Below are positions 11,161-20,936 of a stretch of DNA of 64,000 nt, in pieces (the first letter of the stretch is position 1; the number at the start of each line of letters is the position of its first letter). The translations under genes were made by a program, and so were the position numbers. The stretch comes from Plantago ovata. Lineage: Eukaryota; Streptophyta; Magnoliopsida; Lamiales; Plantaginaceae. Location: positions 87,130,871 to 87,194,870 of the forward strand of contig CM051455.1 of the NCBI GenBank assembly GCA_028274465.1. Direction: 5' to 3'. The notes under the pieces were generated by a model. It ran no database searches, was not told where the DNA came from, and saw only the letters and a list, made by a program, of their open reading frames with translations.

Positions 11161-12149
11161 AGCCCCAAACGAGGAGGTGCATCGACTAGCAACATTCCGG
11201 TCACTCAGAGCGACTTCACTACCAGCCGGACTTGTTGAACCAGGGAGCCTCTGAAGATATGAAGCCCGAGTATGCTCGGTGATGTTGTACTTTTTTCCTT
11301 GAAGTTTTCTCTGAACAATTTTTCTTTTTATGCTTTCCATTCGGCCCCTTGTGGCACCTGTTCGAACTCATCTGTAGTGTAATTTGACAAATGCTTTCTC
11401 CTCATTCTTTCAATCCAATGTTCTTTAGTTCTCGTTCTACTATTTTATACTTATGCATTTTACTAACTCCATGTAGTTATGACGTAGAACTTGGTTAGAG
11501 TAGGTACTTTGCACGACACCACGATCCAGGAAGTATTGTCCTCGCTCTTCTCAAGAACTGAAAAAATCTAAGTAGATTAGATAACACACTCGAAAAATTC
11601 CTAAGTGTAGGAACCTTGTTTCTCGATCTGAGTTGTTAGTTGCTTCTCATTACTCTCCTCGAATCCTTTTCTTTAAAGGATCTGGCCGATGAATCGAGGA
11701 GTACACAGATCGATGAGGTCCGGATCATCGATAATCGAGTCCTCTATTCTTTGAGAAGGATCGAGAAGGAGATGACTTGGAAGTAGGTCGAGCATCTCTT
11801 TTCTCTGAGAAGGATCTTGAAAAATATGACTTGGAATTAGACCGAGCATCTCTTTTCTATATTTATGGTTGAACTTTAGGAAATATAAAGCTTCATCTTA
11901 ACACTTTCTTGTTGAAAGATATGTATTGCATTGATTTGTCATAAATTCAATTACAATGGTGGGCTTCATGGCCTGCTTTCTTACAACTTTTCCATACTTC
12001 AAAGTTTGCTCTACTTCGAACTTTTACTTCCTAAGAATTAAACCAAAAAGATGAGGGTACTTCTCACACACCCTTGTGAGGGATCCCTCTCGATCCAAGA
12101 ATCGGGGCCTTTCACAGGAGCTCTTCAAAAAGTTTGTTTCTCATACACC
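11161..12149. other. Spacer between Tat antisense ORF and pol end (copy B)
   Basis: It corresponds to 3878-4866. No gene is seen. The 54-bp tandem repeat is present around 11743-11855, with the second unit altered (gatcttgaaaaatatg). Confidence 0.55.
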
Positions 12150-12277
12150 TTAGGCATAGAACCTCTAGAGGTTGGAGGTACTCCATGGGTTCTTCAACAC
12201 TCTTCCTTCCATGTCTTGGAGACGGTAGCTTCCATTGGACCTTGCTTCAACTATCATGTAGGGGCCTTCCCAGTTGT
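12150..12277 (-). pseudogene. Tat integrase C-terminal tail (copy B), separated from pol by a nested element
   Basis: It is continuous in reading with the minus-strand pol at 20937 once the Athila-like element and one GTTGC are removed: ...LGKVGKMQ then HNWEGPY. A TAG at 12165-12167 lies just before the expected terminal TAA (12150-12152). The junction shows that the Athila-like element inserted between the integrase core and its last ~40 codons. Confidence 0.85.
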
Positions 12278-12282
12278 GTTGC

Positions 12283-13484
12283 TGATGAACCGGAATTTGT
12301 CAGATTCTAATTAATCAAGTAAATTTGTATTTAGCCAAAGGCAATTCACAACTACAATGAAAACCGTGGTGTAGCAGTAAAATAACCTCGAGTGTCGATC
12401 TCTAAGGACTATAACTATCTCTATCTAATCTAACTTAAAATATAAAATCAACAAACTACTTAGCACAGGTTTTTCTTATCAGATAATGGAGGTTAGTGAT
12501 AGTATGATCATTCAAAGCATAGCAGGTTAATAATCATGCATGAAGTACCCGATCGTTTTGCATAGAGATCTTTGATTAATGAATTGTCCAATTGTGTTCC
12601 GTTATTATTCAACACTACGAAGATAGAGGTTTTAGATAGATCAAAGAAATAAAGCAATAACTCAAAGTCTGATTCGCTTTACCGCCATCAGCATAATTAT
12701 TAACCCTTCACTAAGAAATCACTTACTATCACCAACGATAAATTTAGCTACTCATAGATGGCATGCAATCAACAGAAATCATAGCAAGATTGAATGAAAA
12801 CATGTTGAAAGATAAATAAATATGAATAGAAAAACTGTAAGATATAATGTTACCGAAGGTTGTCAATCTCCGAAGAATCGCGATCTTACAAGCTCCAAAA
12901 CGATAAGAAAAAGTGTCTCCTATGCTAAGAATTCCCGGAACTGGCTCTGGAGAATTCCTACCTAAACTAATCAGAAAGGTGAGAGAAAAGGTCTGAGAAA
13001 GTATGAAAAATGGAGAAAACTGAGCAACTATATATAGGTATTCGGCAGGTGTGGGGCGAGTCGCCCCACACACCGGGCGAATCGCCTGGTGTGAGGCGGT
13101 TCGCTCCACGTCCAGGGCGAATCGCCCTGGACCTCCAGTCGGCTATTGTTGTATTTTCGACGGCTTTTTGGATTTCTTTTCCTTTTCGGACTCGGTTTTT
13201 GCCTTCTAGTGACGTTTTAGCCTTTAGACTCGACCCCTAGACTTCAAATCCTATCTGGAATCTTCTAGATACTCCAAAAAGGCCTTCGGAACACCAATTC
13301 CTCGTCCACTTCAATATAATTGCCCGGAAAACCTCGTTTTTCACCCAAAACCTGTAAAATACAAACTAAAGGGAAACGTGACACTATTCTAATAAAATGC
13401 ACTAAAATATAGCTAAATTAACATAGAGGATAGCTAAATTGGTGAAAAAAGACTCGAATGAAAGTGTAAAATACACGTCCATCA
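12283..13484 (-). mobile_element. Athila-like element 1, 3' LTR
   Basis: It is 1202 bp, bounded by tgatgaac and gtccatca, with TATATATA at 13029-13036 and the GC palindrome array at 13051-13130. The array is upstream of the TATA box in the sense direction. The sense-strand polypurine tract (complement of aactccccaaacc) follows at 13485-13497. Confidence 0.9.
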
Positions 13485-14983
13485 AACTCCCCAAACCGAA
13501 CCTTTGCTTGTCCTCAAGCAACTAAGCTAGACTCTAATGCAAAAAACAATGCAACACAAAAAATGGAGTCTCATGCCAAATGAAATGAACTAATCTATTG
13601 AATCTATCAAAAAACATATGAACAAAAATCATACAAATCATAACATGGATATTGGTTGAAGAATGCCCCGATTGACTCATACACATTCACATAAGCACTT
13701 ATGTCAAGACAAGATAGTCTCTCGTAACATCCTCTACCTGGACCTAGTCAGTGACGACGTAATGAAACATGTTAAAATACAAATGGTTGTCCTGTGCCTA
13801 TGAAACTGAGGACTTACTATTGTTCACCAAGTTAAGACTTTTCCTCAAAGAGGTCGAACCAATACTGGCTCTCATCAAACGAATGAGGGTTCCCTAAAGA
13901 GATAACACTCCCTATTCTACCCATCTCTCAAGCAAAGCCTTAAGCTATTCACCACTTCCTGAATCGTAGGACGAGAGTGGTCTATAACACATGACACTCA
14001 CACAAAATAAAAGACAAACAATACAACTCGATTACGAACATTACATGAATTGAAGAATGAGACACAACACTGTGATAAACTGCTTTTTGGCTCTTTTTTG
14101 GACCCTTCCTTGCTTTTTTGGTGTCTTTTCTTTTTTTTTTCCTTTTTTTTTTTTCTTTTCCAGTTTATTTTCTTTTTTTTGGAATTTTTTTCTTCTTTTT
14201 TTTTCGATTTTTTTTAGCCAGCAGTAGCACAACGAAAAAGAAAACAAAAATGACACACAAACGACCTCCCCAAACCTATTCGAAAGAATAGGTTGGAGTA
14301 TAAAATTTACGAAAAAGGAAAAATAAAAGTAAAAATCACAACACACACTAAAAAGTAAAAAACAAGTCTAATGATAGGTTGCAAACAAAGGATCACACAG
14401 TCTCACACTACCTCCTTCCGAGGCATTTAGCAATCTCAAAGCAAGGTGAAGACTTGTTGCCTCTTAGGTACATAATTACTCGGGAAAACAACCATAAGAT
14501 CTAACATGCATCATCCTATTATAAAGGCCTTCGTGAACCGCAGTAGAGAAAACACCACTAAGTGATGTCGAGACTACCAAGCTTAACTAAGTGCAATACA
14601 TAAATGTGACAAGCCAAGCGAGAAAAACCTCAAATAAATTCATAGAGATGAAGCATACGATTAATGTCATAATTAGTTAATCTACCCAATAAAAAAGTTC
14701 AAAACATTTGGCAATAAACTCCACATAAAACATGCAAGACTATCCTAGGATGAATGTAGTGTATGCAACTAAAAACTAACAAAGCAGTAAACGTGCAAAT
14801 GCAAACAAAAAACAAGATACTAACACAAAGCCAAACAATACTGAACATCATGGTACACATCCCATCCCCCTCATGAAACTTAAGCTAGTCCCTAGCAAAA
14901 GAGAATGAGTAAATAAAAAGTGTGATACTAGATGTTACCGAACGGTTTGGCCTCGGTCGGCTAAGAGCGGACATGCGAAAAGA
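13485..14983 (-). other. Athila-like element 1, 3' untranslated region
   Basis: It contains the polypurine tract at 13485-13497, the A/G-rich sense tract (14084-14217) and the 9-bp-stem hairpin at 14273-14294. The rest of the 1.5 kb shows no ORF with family resemblance. The same order of features occurs at 35036-36545 in element 2. Confidence 0.7.
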
Positions 14984-16300
14984 CTAATTATCGGGATTGT
15001 CATCCCCATAATAGTCCCTCCACATGTCAGATAGGAGATCCTGTTGCTGCTGGATGAGCTGTTGCTGTTCCCACATTATCTGCCTCTCATTCCGGCAATG
15101 CTCCTCAATCATCTCCCAGTCGCGGTTGCGCTGGGCAATGTGTCCATCAAGGTCATGTCGCATTCCTTGGACGGTGGTGGTCAAGGATGCAACACTAGCA
15201 TCGAAGTGGACCCGAAAATCAGAGAAGTCAAAACCTTGAGACCCATGTGGTACTCGAGGCTGTGCATACGGTGCTCTATGGACAAAAGGAATATCCGGGA
15301 TAGGAACTCGCCCATCGTCAGCTTCTATAGCATCCTCATAATCATTTTCATCATCAGAATCAGTTTCTTGAAATGGAGCTTCAATATCAGCAGCAGCATC
15401 CGTGGGGTTCTTCATTTGATACCTAATTAGTTGCACATCAATAGTTGAAGGGGAAAGGGCAGCGACCTCGCAATCCCCCTCATCAATGTCCTCGACCCCG
15501 TAATATTTGCAATATGCTGTGATGAAGCTCGGAAAAATGAAGGGCTTCTTCTTTTTCTCCCAATGGCGCTCATATTCGGCATACTTGATCTGACCGATGT
15601 CTATTCGATGCTTGCCTATCAAGCAGTAGAGGAGCTCGGCATAATTCGGTTGTATCCACGTGTCATTTTTTCTAGGGATCAAGTTGAAAATGCAGAATTT
15701 CATAACCACCTTAGCCTCGATGCTAAGGTCACTCTGATGGATCCGTGCAGGTTGTGCTCCGGTATCTGGATACCTATACTCCCTGTTGCAAATCACATCT
15801 GTGATGGCACTTCCGATCCCCCTAGTGGCCCTTGAATACTCGTAGGTCTGGTTGCTTCCTGTGAACTCCCGTTCCCCAAGATGGATGAATGCAGAAATTG
15901 AGGCCGGCGTCCATGGCACAATTATGCCTCGAACGAGTACCCCCTCCTTCTCCTCAAGATCAGTGTATCCAGCATAGAACTTATGGAGGAGGCTCGTATC
16001 GTACCCCTTGAATCGGTTGGAAGTATACCAACCCCAATTCCTTTTCCTTGCCAAACGGGAGAGCGTCCTGTACCCCGCCCTGTGAGCTAATTCATCCGGG
16101 ATGTCTATCCTTCTATCTGGTATAATCGATCGCCCACCTTGAGCTAGCTCCGCTTCGAGCCTCTGTCGGACATCTATTGCGGCTAGAGACAACTCGTACA
16201 GCTCGTGAGAAGGTTGGGAGCTTGATGCTGCCCCCTTACCCTTCTTGCTTGAGCCAGCTTTCTTCGATCCTCGTGGAGCCATGATTCCTACAAACAGCAA
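14984..16300 (-). CDS. Athila-like ORF2, putative plant transposon protein domain
   Basis: This is an intact ORF of 438 codons from the upstream ATG. The likely true start is the ATG at 16280-16282 (MAPRGSKKAGSSKKGKG, 432 residues), because a splice acceptor lies just before it. The order is a basic N-terminus (nuclear-signal-like), a core (~90-265) with GVLVRGIIVPWTPASISAFI and LLYCLIGKHRIDIGQI that resembles the plant 'putative plant transposon protein' family (PF20167-like) found in env-position ORFs of Athila relatives, an acidic linker (DSDDENDYEDAIEADD), and a Gln-rich C-terminal helix. There is no signal peptide or membrane segment, so an envelope role is not supported. Function is unknown. 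Confidence 0.75.
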   Translation of the reverse strand: MLFVGIMAPRGSKKAGSSKKGKGAASSSQPSHELYELSLAAIDVRQRLEAELAQGGRSIIPDRRIDIPDELAHRAGYRTLSRLARKRNWGWYTSNRFKGYDTSLLHKFYAGYTDLEEKEGVLVRGIIVPWTPASISAFIHLGEREFTGSNQTYEYSRATRGIGSAITDVICNREYRYPDTGAQPARIHQSDLSIEAKVVMKFCIFNLIPRKNDTWIQPNYAELLYCLIGKHRIDIGQIKYAEYERHWEKKKKPFIFPSFITAYCKYYGVEDIDEGDCEVAALSPSTIDVQLIRYQMKNPTDAAADIEAPFQETDSDDENDYEDAIEADDGRVPIPDIPFVHRAPYAQPRVPHGSQGFDFSDFRVHFDASVASLTTTVQGMRHDLDGHIAQRNRDWEMIEEHCRNERQIMWEQQQLIQQQQDLLSDMWRDYYGDDNPDN

Positions 16301-16827
16301 TTAGTATCTTGTATGACACAAAACAGTCTTATGCATATGCAAATGCAAGAGTGAACATACGAGTGATATCTACAACAATCGAACTCCTCAAAACCTTCAT
16401 GTCTAGTCTAGCTACTTCAACATGCAACATATCAATGTAACTACTACATGCACATATCACATTATGCTTTTGCTAGACAACAAATAGCCTTGAATTATAA
16501 GGCTCAATTCATACCATAGTAGCAAAAAATCTAGCATCATAAATCCTTAACTTCATCATGCATTCTACCAACATGCCCATCATTATCACATCAACAAACA
16601 CAAGTTTAAACATGGAATGAAAGGAAAAGAAACATTGCACCTTAAGACATAGACATCTAGTAGGCAAAATTCTCAATCCAACAAACCAAGCATAATTGAA
16701 CATGCAATTGATAGTGAATAACGTTTCTAATCACACAAATCATCAACCCATACATCATATAAGCTTAATTGAAGCATAAATCAAAAAACCCCCAAATTTG
16801 AAAAATTAGGGTTCATGTGAGATTACC
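16288..16827 (-). other. Predicted 5' UTR intron of ORF2
   Basis: On the minus strand GAG|GTAATC (exon end 16828) and TTTGTAG|GAATC (exon start 16287) flank 540 bp. Upstream lies a C/T-rich, UTR-like exon. Element 2 has equivalent sites (37398-37885, GAG|GTATC and TTTGTAG). The conserved borders imply that ORF2 mRNA is spliced, either from its own promoter or from the LTR transcript. Confidence 0.6.
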
Positions 16828-16828
16828 T

Positions 16829-17399
16829 CAAATCCGAAGATTGAATGAACTAGGAAGAAATTTGTTCGGATGAAAAGAAAGAGCACGTAATGGACTTCGA
16901 TTGAAGCTTAAGAACACACAATTTGATGGAGTAATGAAGATTTTATGAAGGATTGAAGAGATTTTGAAATTTTGGGAATTTTTGGAGTAAGAAGTGAAGA
17001 AGATGAAGAAAATGAGGAAAATGGGGGCAAGCCCCTTGCTGATTCCGTGGGGCGAGTCGCCCCGGGTGTGGGGCGATTCGCCCCGTGCGGGGCGAATGCC
17101 CCACATGTGGGGCGAATCGCCCCGTACGTCCAGAGAGCGCAGAGCTCTCTAGACATGTGGGGCGATTCGCCCCCCACCTCCTAAGGTGGGGAGACGAAAC
17201 GTTTCGAAAAAACTCAGTTTTTGATCCCCGAAAACCATTTTACTCATAAAACCACTCAAAAAGTTCACTCAAACATAGACATAAGCACAAACGACACATA
17301 GACGAACAAATTCACATATGAAAAGTAAATTGTTTAATGTATGAATGCATGCAATAAAGCGATAAAAATTCCGGGTTGCCTCCCGGATAGCACCATTGT
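16829..17399 (-). promoter_or_regulatory. ORF2 upstream region with GC palindrome cluster
   Basis: At 17048-17174 there are five near-copies of GGGGCGANTCGCCCC, the same motif that sits beside the TATA box in this family's LTRs. On the sense side follows a C/T-rich stretch resembling a plant 5' UTR, ending at the splice donor. No TATA box is evident here. It is a candidate internal promoter or insulator, inferred from motif sharing only. Confidence 0.45.
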
Positions 17400-19585
17400 T
17401 TATAGTCTTAGACTCGACTCCCTCTTTCGTCTAGCTCTTCTTCTTGAGGTACTAGACTTCCCCTTCATGGATCTTCTCCTCATGCCACGAACCTGTGAAT
17501 AAGAATGAACATAGACAGCAAGACCACAGTAGTTAATGGTGTGAGAAGCATTGAAGCGATCAAACGGATGAGATATGGATCGCAACACATGTCGTTTGCC
17601 ATCCACCTCAATGGTGCAAGTCCTTCGGTAGATGTCTATCACGGAGCGTAGTTTAGTCAAGAACGTTCGCCGCAAGAGAACAACATCCCCCATCCCAGGT
17701 GTAAACGCCGGCATAACTACAAAATTTGTGTACACAGAAGCTTCACCAATCTTAACCAATACTTTCTTTACAACGCCTTCGGGTCTCACAAAGGATCCAT
17801 CCGCCAATTGCACAATAGCCTTATGCTGAGATAGTTTCCCAAGGCTACTCTTCTCAAACACATTCATGGAGAGCACATTAGAGTAGTTTCCCGTATCTAG
17901 TGTAGCACGAACATCTTCAAGTTCACCAATCCCGACCTTTACATCAAAACTTTGAGGGACTGGCTCGGGATCCTCTTGCTCCTCCTCACTCTCATCAGAA
18001 CCAAGGTCCTTCTCTTCTTCCTTGGCTAGTGGGGGTTCCTTATCATTGCAACACTCGCACTTAGCAACCTTCTTGATGGTGATTTCAACAGGTAGATCAC
18101 CCACCAAGGTAATGGACATCGACCTCTCGGTGTTGCTAGGCAGCTGACCTTGCTCCCTACTTGCTCCTCGGTCAATTAACTCTTGCATCTTTTGATGGGC
18201 AAGCCTAGCGCTCTCTTCCAATTGATCAAGTCTTGCCCTAGTCTTCTCAAAATCTTCTTCATAACGCTTGAGAAAACTTTGGGTGTGATCAACCATCTTT
18301 TGTAAGTTCTCCATCAGTAGAGCTGTCTTCGACTTCGGTTGCTCTTTCGGAGCAGGATTTTTGCAGTGACCATGACCATAGTTAAGCCTACTACGGTCTT
18401 GGTTAGGGCCACAAGTTTGGCTAGCCGGTGCATATCCTTGATTGTTCCGGAATCCTTTTCTCCAAAATCCACCTCGAGGATTCCTACCGTCTTGTCCGTA
18501 GCTAGCTTCTTGAGTACCAAATTCCGTAGCAAAGGCTTCCTCTTCGCCTCCTTGAACCCAATTGCCATCATCATATGCAAGCTCCGATCTACACATATGA
18601 GCTCCATGCCCATAGTTCTTGCATATTCGGCAAACTTCGTTTGACATAGCTGTTCCTACGGAGTTCTTGAGGACTTGTTTCAACTCGTTGGTAAAGCACT
18701 CGAATCGATCCCCATTCCCCCCATACATAGGGGCCTCTTGAGGTGGAGCTTCAGGTCCACGTATCCTAACCATTGCCCTTGGATCCTTGAATTGCGAACC
18801 CTTGGCAAGCCTTTCGAAAACTGCCGAGACGGCTTCCGCGGTTTCCTCCCAAATATTGCCACGGCATTGGAAATCCACCACTTGTTGGTTCTCGAAGGTT
18901 AGTCCATTGTGAAGTGTTGGACTAGATCCGAAAGCTCAAAACCATGGTGAGGGCACTTGTTCATGAGGTCTTGGAACCTCTGAAACGCGGTGTGGATGGT
19001 CTCATCATAGTCTTGTTTGAATCCAGTGATTTGCGCCTTAAGCGCGGTAGTCAAGGTGTGAGGGAAGTATTTTTCCATGAAAGCTGAAAAAACCTTCTCC
19101 CAAGTGTCCAGCGAGCCCGCCGGTAGAAAACTCAACCATGACTTGGCTCTGGCGCCAAGTCCTATAGCAAAAACTTTCATCCTCAACTCATCCGTTGTTA
19201 TTTTAGCTCCGGGTCATGGGAGTTGGTTGACGAAATCATCGATATCGTGCAAGTACCCCATCACATCTTCCCTTGCTAAGCCATAGAACCTCGGAAGTTG
19301 TTGGAATGCGTGGTTCTTCATTTTCAGATCACGAGTTGCAGGCGAAAGAATAATCGTCGGTCCTCTCATTCGATCCTTGGAGGGTTAAACCCATGCTTTC
19401 AGCGGTCTAGCTTCTGCCATTCCGTCGATTTCCTTGAAAAGACTGTGTAGAGATTCAGAGAAATAGGTATCCTCTATTTCCTCTAGTTCACGTCTTCGAA
19501 GTAGTCGCCTTCTTTGGTGGTAGACTCTGTCGATCTCAACAATTGAATCAGCAAGCGGTGTTCCCCTAGATCGTGTATGTCGCAT
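17400..19585 (-). pseudogene. Athila-like gag-protease polyprotein (element 1)
   Basis: The gag begins MRHTRSRGTPLADS at 19585. The Retrotrans_gag core contains RAKSWLSFLPAGSLDTWEKV and KCPHHGFELSDLVQHF. A CCHC knuckle (CRICKNYGHGAHMC) lies about residue 51 of the last segment, and a retropepsin with LDTG (ATLDTGNYSNV) follows near the C-terminus. Defects relative to element 2 are a TAA in AWV*PSKD near 19386, a TGA in LP*PGA near 19213, and a one-base loss near 18900 after QHF. Translation then ends with a basic tail and no RT. The protein would package RNA and process itself but could not reverse transcribe. It is inactive here. Confidence 0.85.
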
Positions 19586-19727
19586 ACACTATCTGTAACA
19601 AGCTAGGAAAGGAGTATCAGAGAGAGATTAAATAGGAAAATAAAAACAACTAAAACTAGGAATTGAATGCTGAAAATAAATAAGCTAAACAGAAAAAGGA
19701 GTATAGTCCCCGGCAACGGCGCCAATT
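19586..19727 (-). promoter_or_regulatory. Leader with tRNA-Asp primer-binding site (19708-19724)
   Basis: The plus strand shows ccccggcaacggcgcca at 19708-19724. This equals the 3' end of plant tRNA-Asp including CCA, so on the element's sense strand it is a perfect 17-nt primer-binding site, 3 nt from the LTR. It is not a tRNA gene, as no cloverleaf surrounds it. The gag leader follows. Confidence 0.9.
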
Positions 19728-20931
19728 TGATGAACCGGAATTTGTCAGATTCTAATTAATCAAATAAATTTGTATTTAGCCAAAGGCAATTCACAACTAC
19801 AACGAAAACCGTAGTGTAGCAGTAAAATAACCTCGAGTGTCGATCTCTAATGACTATAACTAGCTTTATCTAATCTAACTTAAAATATAAAATCAACAAA
19901 CTACTTAGCACAGGTTTTTCTTATCAGATAATGGAGGTTAGTGATAGTATGATCATTCAAATCATAGCAGGTTAATAATCATGCATGAAGTACCCTATCG
20001 TTTTGCATAGAGATCTTTGATCAATGAATTGTCCAATTGTGTTCCGTTATTATTCAACACTACGAAGATAGAGGTTTTAGATAGATCAAAGAAATAAAGC
20101 AATAACTCAATGTCTGATTCGCTTTACCGCCATCAGCATAAATATTAACCCTTCGCTAAGAAATCACATACTATCACCAACGATAAATTTGGCTACTCAT
20201 AGATGGCATGCAATCAACAGAAATCATAGCAAGATTGAATGAAAACATGTTGAAAGATAAATAAATATGAATAGAAAAACTGTAAGATATAATGTTACCG
20301 AAGGTTGTCAATCTCCGAAGAATCGCGATCTTACAAGCTCCAAAACGATAAGAAAAAGTGCCTCCTATGCTAAGAATCCCCAGATCAGGCTCTGGAGAAT
20401 TCCTACCTAAAACTAATGAGAAAGGTGAGAGAAAAGGTCTGAGAAAGTATGAAAATCGGAGAAAACTGAGCAACTATATATAGGTATTCGGCAGGTGTGG
20501 GGCGAGTCGCCCCACACACCGGGCGAATCGCCTGGTGTGGGGCGGTTCGCTCCTCGTCCCGGGCGAATCGCCCGGGACCTTCAGTCGGCTATTGACGCGT
20601 TTTCGACGCGTTTTTGGGTTTCCTTTCCTTTTCGGACTCGGTTTTTGCCTTCTAGTGACGTTTTAGCCTTCAGACTCGACCCGTAGACTTCAAATCCTAT
20701 TCAGAATCTTCTAGATACTCCAAAAAGGTCTTCGGAACACCAATTCCTCGTCCACTTCAATATAATTGCCCGGAAAACCTCGGTTTTCACCCAAAACCTG
20801 TAAAAATACAAACTAAAGGGAAACGTGACACTATTCTAATTAAATGCACTAAAATATAGCTAAATTAACATAGAGGATAGCTAAATTGGTGAAAAAAGAC
20901 TCGAATGAAAGTGTAAAATACACGTTCATCA
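19728..20931 (-). mobile_element. Athila-like element 1, 5' LTR
   Basis: It is 1204 bp, tgatgaacc...cacgttcatca in plus view. TATATATA is at 20475-20482. The GC palindromes at 20496-20576 lie 14 bp upstream of it in the sense direction and include a 21-bp dyad built on GGGGCGAGTCGCCCC. The TSD GTTGC follows at 20932-20936. Against the 3' LTR it shows scattered substitutions. Confidence 0.9.
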
Positions 20932-20936
20932 GTTGC

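Larger units (their letters stand above)
8640..15950. repeat. 7.3-kb tandem duplication, copy B
   Basis: This is the second unit of the duplication. It is 26 bp longer than copy A, largely because copy A lost about 23 bp within the palindrome array of the Athila-like LTR. Other differences are single bases, for example P to L and D to N codon changes in the antisense ORF and one lost A in the coiled-coil part near 10545. Beyond 15950 the Athila-like element continues intact, so copy B is the ancestral arrangement on its right side. The LTR tip of this unit occupies 8640-8867. Confidence 0.9.
12283..20931 (-). mobile_element. Athila-like non-autonomous LTR retrotransposon 1 (gag-protease-ORF2)
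   Basis: This is a complete 8649-bp element on the minus strand with 5-bp target duplications GTTGC (12278-12282 and 20932-20936). It has 1.2-kb LTRs (TGATGAAC...GTTCATCA) and a primer site complementary to the tRNA-Asp 3' end. It encodes gag with a CCHC knuckle, a DTG protease, and a separate ORF2. No reverse transcriptase, RNase H or integrase motif occurs between protease and ORF2. A gag-only layout with an Athila-type gag and primer site suggests mobilisation in trans by an autonomous Athila relative. The LTRs differ at several sites, so it is older than the tandem duplication. Confidence 0.9.

Noticed and set aside
18314-18644. Overlapping ORFs inside the gag-protease region on both strands
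   Set aside because: The reading with the CCHC knuckle and DTG protease explains the DNA. These are alternate-frame shadows.
19708-19724. Match to the tRNA-Asp 3' end, considered as a tRNA gene
   Set aside because: There is no A box, B box or cloverleaf around it, and it lies 3 nt from an LTR. It is a primer-binding site.
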